From the NCBI GenBank assembly GCA_949295125.1, contig CASFJV010000012.1, positions 1 to 64,000 on the forward strand: a stretch of DNA of 64,000 bases, read 5' to 3'. Position 1 is the stretch's first letter. The number at the start of each line of letters is the position of its first letter. The notes beneath the pieces are model-generated. The model had not been told where the DNA came from and made no database searches. It was given only the letters and a program-made list of their open reading frames with translations. Positions 43,947-53,241 of the stretch are shown here, one piece after another. The position numbers and the translations under genes are program-made. Origin of the DNA: an uncultured Spirochaetales bacterium (lineage in GTDB: Bacteria; Spirochaetota; Spirochaetia; Sphaerochaetales; Sphaerochaetaceae).

Positions 43947-44352
43947 GAGCGTTTCTAATTTCCGCCATTGAATATCCTTTACGGGCAAGGCTTGAAAGGG
44001 CTTTGCCCTCTTCTTTCTTCTCCATCATCCTCAGCACAGCCTTTTTCACTGATTCTTCATACTCACTGCTCTCTTTCAAAATCCTTACCGCCTCCTCTGC
44101 CTTTTTTCTATCAACCCCTTTTTCAAGGAGCTTCAGCCTGATGAAAGCGGCACTCTCCCCTTTTTTCAAAGATGATCTTATCAGGGCTTCTATAAATCTC
44201 CCGTCACTGATTGCATTCTCTGCAATGAGCCTTTTGACCGCCTCTTCTATCTCATCCTGGCAAAATCCGCGCTGGGAAAGCTTTGCCCTTATTTCCTTTG
44301 CGGTATGCTCCCTTACAGCAAGAAAAGAGAGAGCCTTATCGTATGCATTCAT
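43930..44352 (-). CDS. recX: RecX-family regulator of RecA
   Basis: RecX binds RecA filaments and limits recombination. The 140-residue protein consists of three-helix repeats: [23 protein letters not shown], then [11 protein letters not shown] and [12 protein letters not shown]. The ATG at 44352 is preceded by AT-rich AATAATTATAAC and no Shine-Dalgarno. recA is not in the window. It overlaps the convergent trpB by 17 bases and diverges from the response regulator. Confidence 0.85.
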   Translation of the reverse strand: MNAYDKALSFLAVREHTAKEIRAKLSQRGFCQDEIEEAVKRLIAENAISDGRFIEALIRSSLKKGESAAFIRLKLLEKGVDRKKAEEAVRILKESSEYEESVKKAVLRMMEKKEEGKALSSLARKGYSMAEIRNALKGDC

Positions 44353-44424
44353 GTTATAATTATTTCCCTAAATGCAACAAAATTACAACATAAGTAAGGT
44401 AACATAAGAAACTAGGAGTCTATT

Positions 44425-45096
44425 ATGGTAAGCATTCTAGTAGTTGAGGATGATGAATTGCTGCTTAAGAGCATGAAGGCGTTCCTGACAAAGCATGGCT
44501 TTGACGCATCAGGGGCAACAAACGCAGAGTCAGCCTATGAGCAGATGGAAAAGAAGAACTTTGACCTGATCATTTCAGATATCATGATGGAAGGAGAGAA
44601 CGGATTTGAATTTGCAGAAGCTGTAAGGCAGATGGACAAGGAAAAACCGATCATCTTTGTAACAGCAAGATCAGATATAGAGAGCAAAGCGAAAGGATTT
44701 GATCTCGGAATTGATGACTATATGATAAAACCAATAGACTTTGAAGAGCTTATAATGCGTGTCAATGCACTGCTCAGGCGCGCAAAGATCGCATCTGAAA
44801 AGAAGCTGGTAATAGGATCGCTTGTAATGGATTCTGATGAGATGACTGCATATGTGAACGGCGAGGAAGTCCCGCTTACCGTCAGGGAGTTCAACATACT
44901 TTTCAAGCTGCTTTCATTCCCTAAGAAGACTTTCACGCGCATGCAGCTTCTGAATGAATTCTGGTCAATTGATTCGTCAACAGGAACAAGAAGCATAGAT
45001 GTGTACATCACAAAGATCAGGGAGAAATTCTCTTCATGCAGGGATTTTGAGATCGTGACAGTGCATGGCCTTGGCTATAAAGCAGTAATAAAATGA
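44425..45096 (+). CDS. OmpR-family response regulator
   Basis: The 223-residue protein has a receiver domain with phosphoacceptor Asp52 (LIISDIMM), acidic pocket EDD at 8-10 and Lys of MIKP, followed by an OmpR-type winged helix (VPLTVREFNILFKLL, TRSIDVYITKIREK). It works with the sensor kinase encoded 4 bases overlapping downstream. TAGGAG precedes the ATG. The target genes are not evident. Confidence 0.95.
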   Translation: MVSILVVEDDELLLKSMKAFLTKHGFDASGATNAESAYEQMEKKNFDLIISDIMMEGENGFEFAEAVRQMDKEKPIIFVTARSDIESKAKGFDLGIDDYMIKPIDFEELIMRVNALLRRAKIASEKKLVIGSLVMDSDEMTAYVNGEEVPLTVREFNILFKLLSFPKKTFTRMQLLNEFWSIDSSTGTRSIDVYITKIREKFSSCRDFEIVTVHGLGYKAVIK

Positions 45097-46166
45097 AAAA
45101 AGGCTATAGAAAAAGCATAATATCCATCAGGACCTATCTGGCCTTGCTGATTACAGTGGCATTATCATCAGCAATTGCGACAGTGCTTGTCTACCAGATA
45201 CTTAAGCTCTATTTCGATATCCCGGTATCACAGGAGATAGTATTCCTGGTCTCCCGCTATACCATATTCCTCTCAGTCACGATCATAATAGTCTTCATTG
45301 TGATCAATGCCATAACAAAACGCTTCATAATAGATAAGCCACTGAAAAACATACTCCATGCCACTGACAAGATCACTGAAGGGGATTTCTCAGTAAGAAT
45401 CACAGATGGAACGGAAGATCATATAAGGACAGAATTCGACATGATAGCACTCCGCCTTGATAAAATGGCAGAAGAGCTGGAAGGAATGGAAACACTTCAG
45501 GAAGACTTCATATCCAATATTTCCCATGAACTTAAGACTCCGCTGGCAACGATACAGAACTATGCAATGCTGCTTGAGAATGAAGAAGATAGGGAAAAGA
45601 TAAAGGAATACTCCAAGATCATTTCAATGACAACGAGGAAATTCAGCATGCTGGTGACAAACATCCTGCGCCTGAACAAGCTTGAAAAGCAGAAGATATT
45701 CCCACAGAGGGAGCGCTATAACCTGGCAGAACAGCTGAGGGTGGCACTTCTTGATTCTGAATCACTCTGGTCAAGCAAGAATATAAACATCATCTCAAAC
45801 CTTCCAGACAGCCTTTTCATTTTTGCAGATGCAGAGCTTTTTGATATCGTATGGAACAACCTTATCTCGAATGCCGTAAAGTTCACTCCGGATGGAGGGA
45901 CAATAGAAGTATCCATAAATGAAGCCACAGATGGGATAAAAGTCTCGATCAGGGATAACGGTATAGGAATGGATGAAGAAGAGGTGAAACGGATATATGA
46001 CAAGTTCTACCAGGCAGACAGGAGCCATAAGATGGAAGGCAATGGCCTTGGCCTGGCACTTGTAAAGAAAATAATGGACATAACAGGGACAAAGATTGAA
46101 GTTGAATCAGAAAAAGGGAAAGGAAGCACGTTCAGCGTTCTCTTCCCTATTGAAGCATATTATTGA
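45093..46166 (+). CDS. Sensor histidine kinase
   Basis: The 357-residue kinase has two membrane segments (about 12-38 and 48-72) with a very short external loop, a HAMP-like linker, the phosphoacceptor His145 in ISHELKTPLA, and HATPase boxes N (WNNLISNAVKF), G1 (IRDNGIGMD) and G2 (GNGLGLALVKK). With so small an outside loop, it probably senses through the membrane or a partner. The multi-spanning protein that follows in overlap is a natural candidate for that partner. Confidence 0.94.
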   Translation: MKKGYRKSIISIRTYLALLITVALSSAIATVLVYQILKLYFDIPVSQEIVFLVSRYTIFLSVTIIIVFIVINAITKRFIIDKPLKNILHATDKITEGDFSVRITDGTEDHIRTEFDMIALRLDKMAEELEGMETLQEDFISNISHELKTPLATIQNYAMLLENEEDREKIKEYSKIISMTTRKFSMLVTNILRLNKLEKQKIFPQRERYNLAEQLRVALLDSESLWSSKNINIISNLPDSLFIFADAELFDIVWNNLISNAVKFTPDGGTIEVSINEATDGIKVSIRDNGIGMDEEEVKRIYDKFYQADRSHKMEGNGLGLALVKKIMDITGTKIEVESEKGKGSTFSVLFPIEAYY

Positions 46167-46965
46167 TATAAATCCGCTGCTGGCACTTTTCCTATCAGCA
46201 GTAAGCCTAGCTTCACTTGCAATCATATTCTGCAGGCATCTTGATGAGAGCATCATTGCCATCCCATTCTATACACTGTCATTCTACACCCTTTCAGTGC
46301 TCTGCTATAAATCAGGAAAGCTCATTCCAGCTATCAGGAAACTTGCCAGCAATGAAATAGTGCAAAACCAGGAGATCAGGCAGAAATATGCGCTGACAGC
46401 ATCCGTTATTTTCAATGGATCGTATATTGCCCTGAAAAGCATTGTAGGCCTAATTTTCAGCATTCCATGGCTGGTTGCGCTTGCTCTTTACTACTGCATA
46501 GTATTTGCAGCAAAGATAATTATCCTCCTTTCGGCAAAAGGGGGAAAGAATGCCATGGCCTTCACAGGCTCATTCCTGATTGCAATGTCACTTCCACTGT
46601 CTTTCATAGCGCGGGACCTTGTAAAAGGAAGCTTTTCATTCCACTACCCTGATTATATAATCTACGCATTTGCCCTCTATTCATTCGTTTCCCTGTTCTT
46701 TTCCGTAAAAGGCTATATAAAGACAAGGAAAGCAGATGATGCAGGCATAAGGAGCTACAGGACACTTTCCCTGGCATTATCAGCTGTTACCCTGCTGACG
46801 CTCCAAAGCGCGATGTTCTCTTCTTTTGCAGATGCAGATGATGTGAAATTCATACGGATGATGCATATAGTGCTCTCTGCAGCCGTAATTGCATTCGTCC
46901 TGTTTCTCGGAATAAGCCTGATGCTGAGGCAAAGAAAAACCGGCCATATGAATGACCGGCAATGA
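46150..46965 (+). CDS. Multi-spanning membrane protein of the two-component operon
   Basis: The 271-residue protein has about seven hydrophobic segments and no motif that I recognise. It starts within the sensor-kinase end; TTG at 46150 is the most likely start (17-base overlap) though no ribosome site is clear, and a TTG at 46096 is possible. The co-directional overlap suggests it is the sensor's accessory protein. Its last codons contain the rpsI terminator on the other strand. Confidence 0.65.
   Translation: MKHIIDINPLLALFLSAVSLASLAIIFCRHLDESIIAIPFYTLSFYTLSVLCYKSGKLIPAIRKLASNEIVQNQEIRQKYALTASVIFNGSYIALKSIVGLIFSIPWLVALALYYCIVFAAKIIILLSAKGGKNAMAFTGSFLIAMSLPLSFIARDLVKGSFSFHYPDYIIYAFALYSFVSLFFSVKGYIKTRKADDAGIRSYRTLSLALSAVTLLTLQSAMFSSFADADDVKFIRMMHIVLSAAVIAFVLFLGISLMLRQRKTGHMNDRQ
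46935..46959 (-). terminator. Terminator of rplM-rpsI, inside the end of the convergent gene
   Basis: Minus-strand CCGGTCAT/ATGGCCGG stem (46940-46959 overall, one G-T pair, 4-base loop) is followed by five T residues. It overlaps the coding end of the membrane protein. Confidence 0.75.
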
Positions 46966-46976
46966 TAAGAGATAAC

Positions 46977-47390
46977 TTATCTCTTTGAGAACTGGAAGCG
47001 CCTTCTTGCTCCGCGCTGACCGTACTTCTTCCTTTCGACCATTCTCGGGTCTCTGGTCATAAGTCCTGCTGCGTGAAGTGCTGGCCTATATGCCTCATCC
47101 TCATCTACCAGAGCTCTTGCAACGCCATGCCTGCAAGCCTCTGCCTGTCCCTTAATGCCACCACCTGTTACATTGATGACAAGATCATACTTTCCTTCTG
47201 TCTCTGTCACCTTGAATGGCTGGCTTACTATAGAGGAATTGAGCACATCTACAAAGTACTCATCAACATTCTTTCCATTGACTGTGATCTTGCCGTTTCC
47301 CTCTCTGAGGTATACACGTGCTACTGCAGTCTTCCTTCTTCCAACTCCATGTCCGAGGTTGGCAGTGTTCTTTGCGTCTTTCTTAGCCAT
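46977..47390 (-). CDS. rpsI: 30S ribosomal protein S9
   Basis: The 137-residue protein ends with the typical S9 tail ARRRFQFSKR, whose basic residues touch P-site tRNA, and has GRRKTAVARVYL near the start. Of two adjacent ATG codons, the one at 47390 has AGGAGG at the better distance. It follows rplM by 10 bases, the standard L13-S9 operon. Confidence 0.97.
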   Translation of the reverse strand: MAKKDAKNTANLGHGVGRRKTAVARVYLREGNGKITVNGKNVDEYFVDVLNSSIVSQPFKVTETEGKYDLVINVTGGGIKGQAEACRHGVARALVDEDEAYRPALHAAGLMTRDPRMVERKKYGQRGARRRFQFSKR

Positions 47391-47400
47391 CATCTACCTC

Positions 47401-47835
47401 CTAAAAGTCGAGCTCTACAGCAACTGGTTTCTGAGCCTGGTGTGGATGCTCAGATCCTGCATAAATCTTTACGTTTGTAAAGAGCTTGCGTCCAAGTGGT
47501 CCGCGTGGAAGCATACCCTTAATAGCGTGCTCCATAGGGAATGTTGGCTTTCTCTTGAGGACATCACCGTACTTCTCCTCCCTGAATCCACCTGGGAACA
47601 TGGAGTGGCGGTAGTACTTCTTGTCTTCAACCTTGTTGCCACTTACGCTTGCCTTAGCAGCGTTGATGATGATCACATAGTCCCCCAAGTCCTGGTGAGG
47701 AACATACTCAGCCTTGTTCTTACCCCTGAGAATGTTTGCAGCTGTTACTGCAACCCTTCCAAGGTTCTTGCCTTCTGCGTCGATAATATACCATTTCTTC
47801 TCTACGCTATTAGGCTTAACAAAAATAGTTTTCAT
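47401..47835 (-). CDS. rplM: 50S ribosomal protein L13
   Basis: The 144-residue protein has the L13 pattern WYIIDAEGKNLGRVA near the start and GMLPRGPLGRKLF late. AAGGG precedes the ATG at 47835. Upstream is an unusually long leader with strong promoter. In some bacteria L13 represses its own operon by binding this leader. Confidence 0.97.
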   Translation of the reverse strand: MKTIFVKPNSVEKKWYIIDAEGKNLGRVAVTAANILRGKNKAEYVPHQDLGDYVIIINAAKASVSGNKVEDKKYYRHSMFPGGFREEKYGDVLKRKPTFPMEHAIKGMLPRGPLGRKLFTNVKIYAGSEHPHQAQKPVAVELDF

Positions 47836-48050
47836 TTCTAAACCCTTATTATCAATGATTATGCATACCTTAAAAGACTCACCTGCTTAAAAGAAGAAAA
47901 GACTAACATCTTATCCTGTGGGAAGGCGGATAGGATGCAGGCTATAGCCTTTTGGATCCCTTAAGACATCTTTCAAGAAAAAGGTTGCAGCCTAAAGCTG
48001 AGCTTCTTCAAGCTGTCCTTTCTTTTATGCCTGCCGGCAATGCCGACCGA
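47836..48050 (-). promoter_or_regulatory. Structured leader of the rplM-rpsI transcript
   Basis: About 215 bases separate the predicted start of transcription from the rplM ATG, with no reading frame of note. The minus-strand leader holds several self-complementary pieces: AGCTT-GAAG-AAGCT, the 10-base palindrome GGCTATAGCC (47940-47949), and GCAGGC pairing with GCCTGC further on. It is a candidate autoregulatory r-protein leader; I recognise no known riboswitch. Confidence 0.5.
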
Positions 48051-48056
48051 AAAAGT

Positions 48057-48085
48057 ATTATATTTGAGTTCTTATTTCATGTAAA
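48057..48085 (-). promoter_or_regulatory. Promoter of rplM-rpsI
   Basis: Minus-strand TTTACA (48080-48085), 17-base spacer and perfect TATAAT (48057-48062). It is one of the strongest promoters in the window, fitting ribosomal protein genes. Confidence 0.85.
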
Positions 48086-48114
48086 TAGTTTTATAAGCGA
48101 TTTTTACATTAAAT

Positions 48115-48139
48115 CTCCACCCCGCCAGGCAGGATGGAG
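48115..48139 (-). terminator. Possible terminator of the ABC exporter operon
   Basis: Minus-strand CTCCATCC/GGGTGGAG (48132-48139 and 48115-48122, one G-T pair) with a 9-base loop lies 13 bases after the exporter stop. The following ATTTAATG is only modestly T-rich. It sits just before the rplM promoter. Confidence 0.5.
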
Positions 48140-48151
48140 AATCATACTGGA

Positions 48152-50044
48152 TCATTCCAGTTCAAAGGCTCCGGTATAGAGCCTGTAGTACATGCCCTTC
48201 TGGGCAATCAGGTCATCATGGTCTCCACGTTCGATGATCCTTCCGTGCTCAAGAACCATGATGGCATTGCTGTTGCGGACAGTGGAAAGCCTGTGGGCAA
48301 TGACAAAGACAGTCCTGTTTTCCATGATGCGGTCCATTCCTGCCTGAACTAATGCCTCTGTATGGGTATCGATGCTGCTTGTGGCCTCATCCATTACCAT
48401 TACAGGAGGATCAGCGACTGCTGCGCGTGCAATTGAGAGCAGCTGCCTCTGCCCCTGCGAGAGCTCTTCTCCGTTATTGGTGATCATGGTGTCATAGCCT
48501 TTTGGCATACGCATGATGAAATCATGGGCATTTGCAAGCTTTGCTGCCCTCTCAACCTCCTCATCCGTCGCATCCAGCCTACCATACCTTATATTATCCC
48601 TGATGGTTCCGGTAAAGAGGTTTGTGTCCTGCAGTATCATGCCAAGGGAATGCCTTAAGTCGGCTTTTTTGATCTTGTTGATGTTGATTCCATCAAAACG
48701 GATCTTGCCGTCCTGGATATCATAGAAGCGGTTCAGCAGGTTTGTGATCGTAGTCTTTCCTGCACCGGTTGCCCCTACAAATGCTATTTTCTGCCCAGGT
48801 TTTGCATAAAGGGAAATATCATGGAGAACAGTCTTATCCGGGACATAGCCGAAATCAACATGCTCCATCACGATATCCCCTTTAAGAGGAACATATGAAA
48901 TTCCGCTTCCATCCGTATGTGGATGCTTCCAGGCCCAAAGCCCTGTCCTCTCCTTGCTTTCAGTGAGGTTGCCATTCTCATCGACCTTAGCATTTACAAG
49001 CGTCACATATCCTTCATCCTTCTCACTCTCCTCATCCAGAAGCTCGAAGATGCGTTCTGCACCCGCAAGGGCCAGAAGGATACTGTTTGCCTGCTGCGTT
49101 ATCTGGCTTACTGAATTGGATAGGCTCCTTGAAAGGAGAAGGAATGCGGCAAGAGCTCCTACGGTGTAGCCATCGGTCAGGATAGTGACAATCGAGCCAA
49201 TCAGGACAAGGGATACATACTGGAGGTTGCTCATGTTCGCGCTCACCGGTCCCATGGCATTCGAGTATCCGTTTGCCTTGCTCATGCTTGAATTCAGGGC
49301 ATCGTTGAAATGATCAAAATCTTTCTTGCTCTCTTCTTCATGAGTGAAGACCTTGATTACTTTCTGCCCATTGATCATCTCTTCCACAAAACCGTTTACA
49401 GCTGCCAGGTCCGCCTGCTGTATGGCAAAATACTTTCCGCTCCTAGAGGCAACAAAGCCTGTGACACGGAACATCAGTACAATAAACAATACGACAACCA
49501 AAGAAAGGAATACGTTATTCATAAGCATTGTCACAAAGAGGAACAATATGGTTATCGTTGCGCTTATGACCTGGACAAGAGCCTGGCTCATCATCTGGTT
49601 GAGTGTATCGGTATCGTTGGAAAAGCGGCTCATGGTCTCACCATGCTGGTGCCTGTCAAAATATGAGATGGGAAGGCTTTCAAGCTTCCTGAACATATTT
49701 TTCCTCATAGTGAGCATTGCACCCTGGCTGACTTTGATCATGATGCGCTGCTGTATATACTGCGGAATTACCTGGCAAAAGAGTATTATGCAGAAGAAAA
49801 CAGTCAGTGCATGGATCAGCGGCATGAAATCCGGATTGCTGTTTCCAACAAGCGGTGCGATATACACATCTATGAGGCTTTCCATGAATGTTGAGTAATA
49901 GCTGGTGGCAAATGCCGTAAGCAGTATGCAGCACAGCACTATTGCAAGAACTACCCTGTGCTCACGGAATATCATGGCAAAAAGGCGCTTGAATGTCTTT
50001 ACTGGATTCTTTGCTCTTGTGTTTCCTGCTTTAAATCTTGGCAT
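48152..50044 (-). CDS. Heterodimeric ABC exporter, catalytically competent half
   Basis: The 630-residue half-transporter has an N-terminal six-helix transmembrane domain (about 25-330) and an ATPase with Walker A GATGAGKTT, signature LSQGQ, Walker B MVMDEATS with catalytic glutamate, and switch histidine in IAHR. A 45-residue insertion (YVTLVNAK to YVPLKG) lies between the two domains. It pairs with the partner 2 bases upstream, whose site is degenerate, as in LmrCD- or TM287/288-type drug exporters. MarR control fits this. Confidence 0.93.
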   Translation of the reverse strand: MPRFKAGNTRAKNPVKTFKRLFAMIFREHRVVLAIVLCCILLTAFATSYYSTFMESLIDVYIAPLVGNSNPDFMPLIHALTVFFCIILFCQVIPQYIQQRIMIKVSQGAMLTMRKNMFRKLESLPISYFDRHQHGETMSRFSNDTDTLNQMMSQALVQVISATITILFLFVTMLMNNVFLSLVVVLFIVLMFRVTGFVASRSGKYFAIQQADLAAVNGFVEEMINGQKVIKVFTHEEESKKDFDHFNDALNSSMSKANGYSNAMGPVSANMSNLQYVSLVLIGSIVTILTDGYTVGALAAFLLLSRSLSNSVSQITQQANSILLALAGAERIFELLDEESEKDEGYVTLVNAKVDENGNLTESKERTGLWAWKHPHTDGSGISYVPLKGDIVMEHVDFGYVPDKTVLHDISLYAKPGQKIAFVGATGAGKTTITNLLNRFYDIQDGKIRFDGININKIKKADLRHSLGMILQDTNLFTGTIRDNIRYGRLDATDEEVERAAKLANAHDFIMRMPKGYDTMITNNGEELSQGQRQLLSIARAAVADPPVMVMDEATSSIDTHTEALVQAGMDRIMENRTVFVIAHRLSTVRNSNAIMVLEHGRIIERGDHDDLIAQKGMYYRLYTGAFELE

Positions 50045-50046
50045 CC

Positions 50047-51768
50047 TTATGCCTCCTTTGCCTTTGCCTGGGTATTGAAAAGCCCCTGGTAGTTCGCATT
50101 TCTCGATAAAAGCTCATCATGAGTTCCCACATCCTCAATCCTTCCGTCATTCAGCATGACTATCATATCGGCATCCTGCACAGATGAAATACGCTGCGCA
50201 ATTATTATCTTAGTCACATCCCTGATATCATTTTTCAATGCATAGCGGATCTGGCTGTCTGTCTGGGTATCAACTGCGCTTGTGCTGTCATCCATGATAA
50301 GCACTTTCGGCTTCTTGAGCAGGGCTCTTGCAATACACAGCCTCTGCCTCTGCCCTCCGGAGAAATTGGTTCCCCCCTGCTCTACATGGCTGTCATAGCC
50401 CTGGCTCATCTGGGAGATGAATGGGTCTGCCTGTGCTATCTTGCACGCCCTCACGATCTCTTCATCGCTTGCATCCTTATTTCCCCATTTGAGGTTATCT
50501 TTCACGCTTCCAGTAAAAAGCTGGTTCTTCTGGAGCACTACGGAAACTTCATCACGCAGGCTCTTGAGGTTATACTCCTTCACGTCCTTTCCGCCAACTT
50601 TTACAGAACCGCCTGTAGCATCATACAGACGGGCAATCAGGCTTATGAGCGTACTTTTCCCGCTTCCGGTCGGACCAAGAATTCCAACCATCATTCCGCT
50701 TTCAATCTTAAGATTGATGTTCTCAAGCACATCAGCGCCTTTCTTATAAGCGAAACTGACGTTGTCAAATTCAATCGAGCCATCTTTCACTTCCGTCTCA
50801 CCATCGGTGTTTATATCCATATCAGGATCTGTCTCCAGGACTTCCATGATACGCTCAGCACTTGCCCTTGCAATAGTGACCATGACCATGAACATTCCGA
50901 TCATGATAAGGCTCATCAGGATCTGTCCATTGTAGGTGAAGACGCTCATCAGCTGGCCTGTAGTCATGTTGCCTGCATTTATGAGCTTTGCCCCGATAAA
51001 TGACACTGCGATAATACAGAGATACATTACAGAACTCATCATAGGCTGTGAGAGTGCCATCACTTTCTGTGCAGAGACAAAGTTATCATAGATCTCAGTT
51101 GCGGACTGGTCGAACTTCTCCGTCTCCCTTTCTTCCCTCACATATGCCTTTACAGTCCTGATTCCATTAAGGTTTTCCCCTACTACGCGGTTAAGGTTAT
51201 CATAGCTTTTGAATGCCTTTTCAAACCTCGGATGCGCATTGCTCATCATGAGGTAGATTCCAAGCGCAAGAACAGGGATTGCAACGATATATGTGAACAT
51301 AAGCGATCCGCCGTTCCTGGCAACCATGATGATTGCGAAGACGAACATTATAGGGCTTCTTACGAACATCCTGATAACCATCTGGAAAGCCATCTGAACA
51401 TTCTGGACGTCAGTAGTAAGACGAGTAATCAGGGATGATGTTGAAAATGAGTCAATGTTCAAAAAGGAGAAGTCTTCAATCTTGTAATAGAGATCGTGGC
51501 GCAGGTTGCGCGCAAAGCCAGAGCTTGCAGTTGCCGCGGTCTTTGCTCCCATCACTCCAAAGAACATCGAAAGGAATGCGCAAATGACAAGCACGATGCT
51601 CATTTTTACCGTATATGCAATGTTTCCCTGGCTTACCCCGACATCAATGACAGAAGCCATGATAGCCGGAATGAGTACCTCCATGAAAACTTCCCCTACC
51701 ATAAACAGCGGAGTTAGGATCGTCTCTTTCTTATACTCCCTTACACGGGATGCAAGAGCTTTCAGCAT
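50047..51768 (-). CDS. Heterodimeric ABC exporter, degenerate half
   Basis: The 573-residue half-transporter has the transmembrane domain (about 20-300) and an ATPase with Walker A GPTGSGKST and signature FSGGQRQR, but Walker B is LIMDDSTS (aspartate for the catalytic glutamate) and the switch residue is glutamine (IAQR). This is the regular pattern for the non-hydrolysing half of heterodimeric exporters. It overlaps marR by 7 bases, and the second half follows after 2 bases. Confidence 0.93.
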   Translation of the reverse strand: MLKALASRVREYKKETILTPLFMVGEVFMEVLIPAIMASVIDVGVSQGNIAYTVKMSIVLVICAFLSMFFGVMGAKTAATASSGFARNLRHDLYYKIEDFSFLNIDSFSTSSLITRLTTDVQNVQMAFQMVIRMFVRSPIMFVFAIIMVARNGGSLMFTYIVAIPVLALGIYLMMSNAHPRFEKAFKSYDNLNRVVGENLNGIRTVKAYVREERETEKFDQSATEIYDNFVSAQKVMALSQPMMSSVMYLCIIAVSFIGAKLINAGNMTTGQLMSVFTYNGQILMSLIMIGMFMVMVTIARASAERIMEVLETDPDMDINTDGETEVKDGSIEFDNVSFAYKKGADVLENINLKIESGMMVGILGPTGSGKSTLISLIARLYDATGGSVKVGGKDVKEYNLKSLRDEVSVVLQKNQLFTGSVKDNLKWGNKDASDEEIVRACKIAQADPFISQMSQGYDSHVEQGGTNFSGGQRQRLCIARALLKKPKVLIMDDSTSAVDTQTDSQIRYALKNDIRDVTKIIIAQRISSVQDADMIVMLNDGRIEDVGTHDELLSRNANYQGLFNTQAKAKEA

Positions 51769-52184
51769 CTTAATTCCTCCAACTTATTAAAGAGTTTTTC
51801 TTTTATACTGTTCATAATTTCCAGTTCCTCGCCTGTCAGGACAGAGAAGATCTCCCTCTCTGTTGAAGTGAGCAGGCTATATACTTCCCTTGCAACCTGA
51901 CTTCCTTTTGCTGTCAGGCTTATCTCCTTCTTCCTTCCATCTTCTGACGCTTTCTTCCTCACTATAAGGCCGGAGCTTTCCATTTTATCCAGTATGCAGG
52001 AGATCGCAGCCTTGCTCACCTCCGCCCTCTCCTCAATGTCTTTCTGGTAGATGACAGAATCCTCATTCATCTTCAGGTAGCCAAGTATCCTGAGCTGGGA
52101 AGATGAGAAGCCCGTCTTTTTCTCTATGTAGCTGTCAAAGGCATGTGTGAAAGCCTTGATTGATGGGAAAAAAGGACTGTTCAT
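51762..52184 (-). CDS. MarR-family transcriptional regulator
   Basis: The 140-residue protein has the MarR winged helix: SQLRILGYL, YQKDIEERAEVSKAAISCIL and MESSGLIVRKKASEDGRKKEISLTAKG. It is the first gene of the operon with both exporter halves and probably represses it, responding to a drug-like ligand. A GTTAA/TTAAC inverted repeat lies 5 bases before its start codon. It diverges from hslO. Confidence 0.9.
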   Translation of the reverse strand: MNSPFFPSIKAFTHAFDSYIEKKTGFSSSQLRILGYLKMNEDSVIYQKDIEERAEVSKAAISCILDKMESSGLIVRKKASEDGRKKEISLTAKGSQVAREVYSLLTSTEREIFSVLTGEELEIMNSIKEKLFNKLEELRC

Positions 52185-52188
52185 AATA

Positions 52189-52202
52189 GTTAACCACTTA
52201 AC
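52189..52202. promoter_or_regulatory. MarR operator candidate
   Basis: GTTAA-CCAC-TTAAC is a perfect inverted repeat 4 bases upstream of the marR ATG, where a bound dimer would block initiation. MarR-family boxes are commonly AT-rich palindromes of this size. Confidence 0.55.
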
Positions 52203-52308
52203 GAAATGAATATAGAGAGAGTTGCAGTTTACGTCAATAGCCTAATTATGTCTTTTTAGTGAACATTGGAAATTGCAATAATTCCTTAAAAACTATAAGA
52301 TTGCCCGT

Positions 52309-53241
52309 ATGATAAAAAAACCTATTTCAGACAATGAGCTTAGCGAGCACATTGCCTCCCTCGCAGACGACGGCAGGGAGATATTCCTCCTGGGCGGAGG
52401 CAAAGTGAGAATGAGTGTGGTTTCAGCAACAAGAATGCTGAATGAAATGAGGAGCAGCCATAACCTTGGGCCGCTGGAAGCATACATCCTTGGGCAGGGC
52501 TATATTGCAGGAGCGCTGCTCTCTTCGACAGTAAAAGGAAATGACAGGATACGCCTTGAAATTGAGTGTGGCGGTCCGGTAAAGGGCCTGAGCGTGGAAG
52601 CATGGGCATGCGGAGCTGTAAGGGGCTACCTGATGCAGAATCCAATTGAGCTTGCAAAGCCTCTTGAAAGCCTGGATACATCCCTTCTCTATGGTCCGGG
52701 CTTCCTTACACTCACAAAGATCCTTGAAGGGGCAAAAACACCGTTTTCAGGACAGATAATGCTTGAACACGGGAATCTGGCAAATGATCTGGCTCTCTAC
52801 TACCAGCAGAGCGAGCAGACACCTACAATGTTTTACCTGTCAATAGATTTTGACAGCCAGTCCAGAATCTGGGGAGCCGGAGGATTATTCATACAGGCAC
52901 TGCCTGGAGCCGATGATAAAATACTTGAGCAGCTTCAGGAAAAATCAAGGAAACTGAGCAACCTGGCAAAGGCAATCAGCTCAGGAACTACTGCAAAGGA
53001 ATATGGCATGAGCGAATTCAGTGAATTCAATCCAGAATACCTGGAACACAGCCCGATCGGGTTTTCATGCCCCTGTTCAAAAAGACAGTTTGAGATGTAT
53101 CTGAAAAGCCTCTCTGAAAAAGAGAAGGAAGAGATAATGGCAGGCAAATTCCCGCTTGAGGTAGAGTGCTTCAACTGTTCCACAATATATGAGTTTACAA
53201 AAGAAGAGACAGAGAAACTGTTTTACGGGGAGGCATTATGA
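52309..53241 (+). CDS. hslO: Redox-regulated chaperone Hsp33
   Basis: Hsp33 is switched on when oxidation releases zinc from its four C-terminal cysteines. The 310-residue protein has them as C254-x-C256 and C287-x2-C290, and the N-terminal domain has GQGYIAGALLSSTVKG. The start ATG has no Shine-Dalgarno; TTGCAA-17-TAAGAT ends 7 bases upstream, suggesting a leaderless message. rlmL overlaps its stop by 4 bases. Confidence 0.95.
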   Translation: MIKKPISDNELSEHIASLADDGREIFLLGGGKVRMSVVSATRMLNEMRSSHNLGPLEAYILGQGYIAGALLSSTVKGNDRIRLEIECGGPVKGLSVEAWACGAVRGYLMQNPIELAKPLESLDTSLLYGPGFLTLTKILEGAKTPFSGQIMLEHGNLANDLALYYQQSEQTPTMFYLSIDFDSQSRIWGAGGLFIQALPGADDKILEQLQEKSRKLSNLAKAISSGTTAKEYGMSEFSEFNPEYLEHSPIGFSCPCSKRQFEMYLKSLSEKEKEEIMAGKFPLEVECFNCSTIYEFTKEETEKLFYGEAL

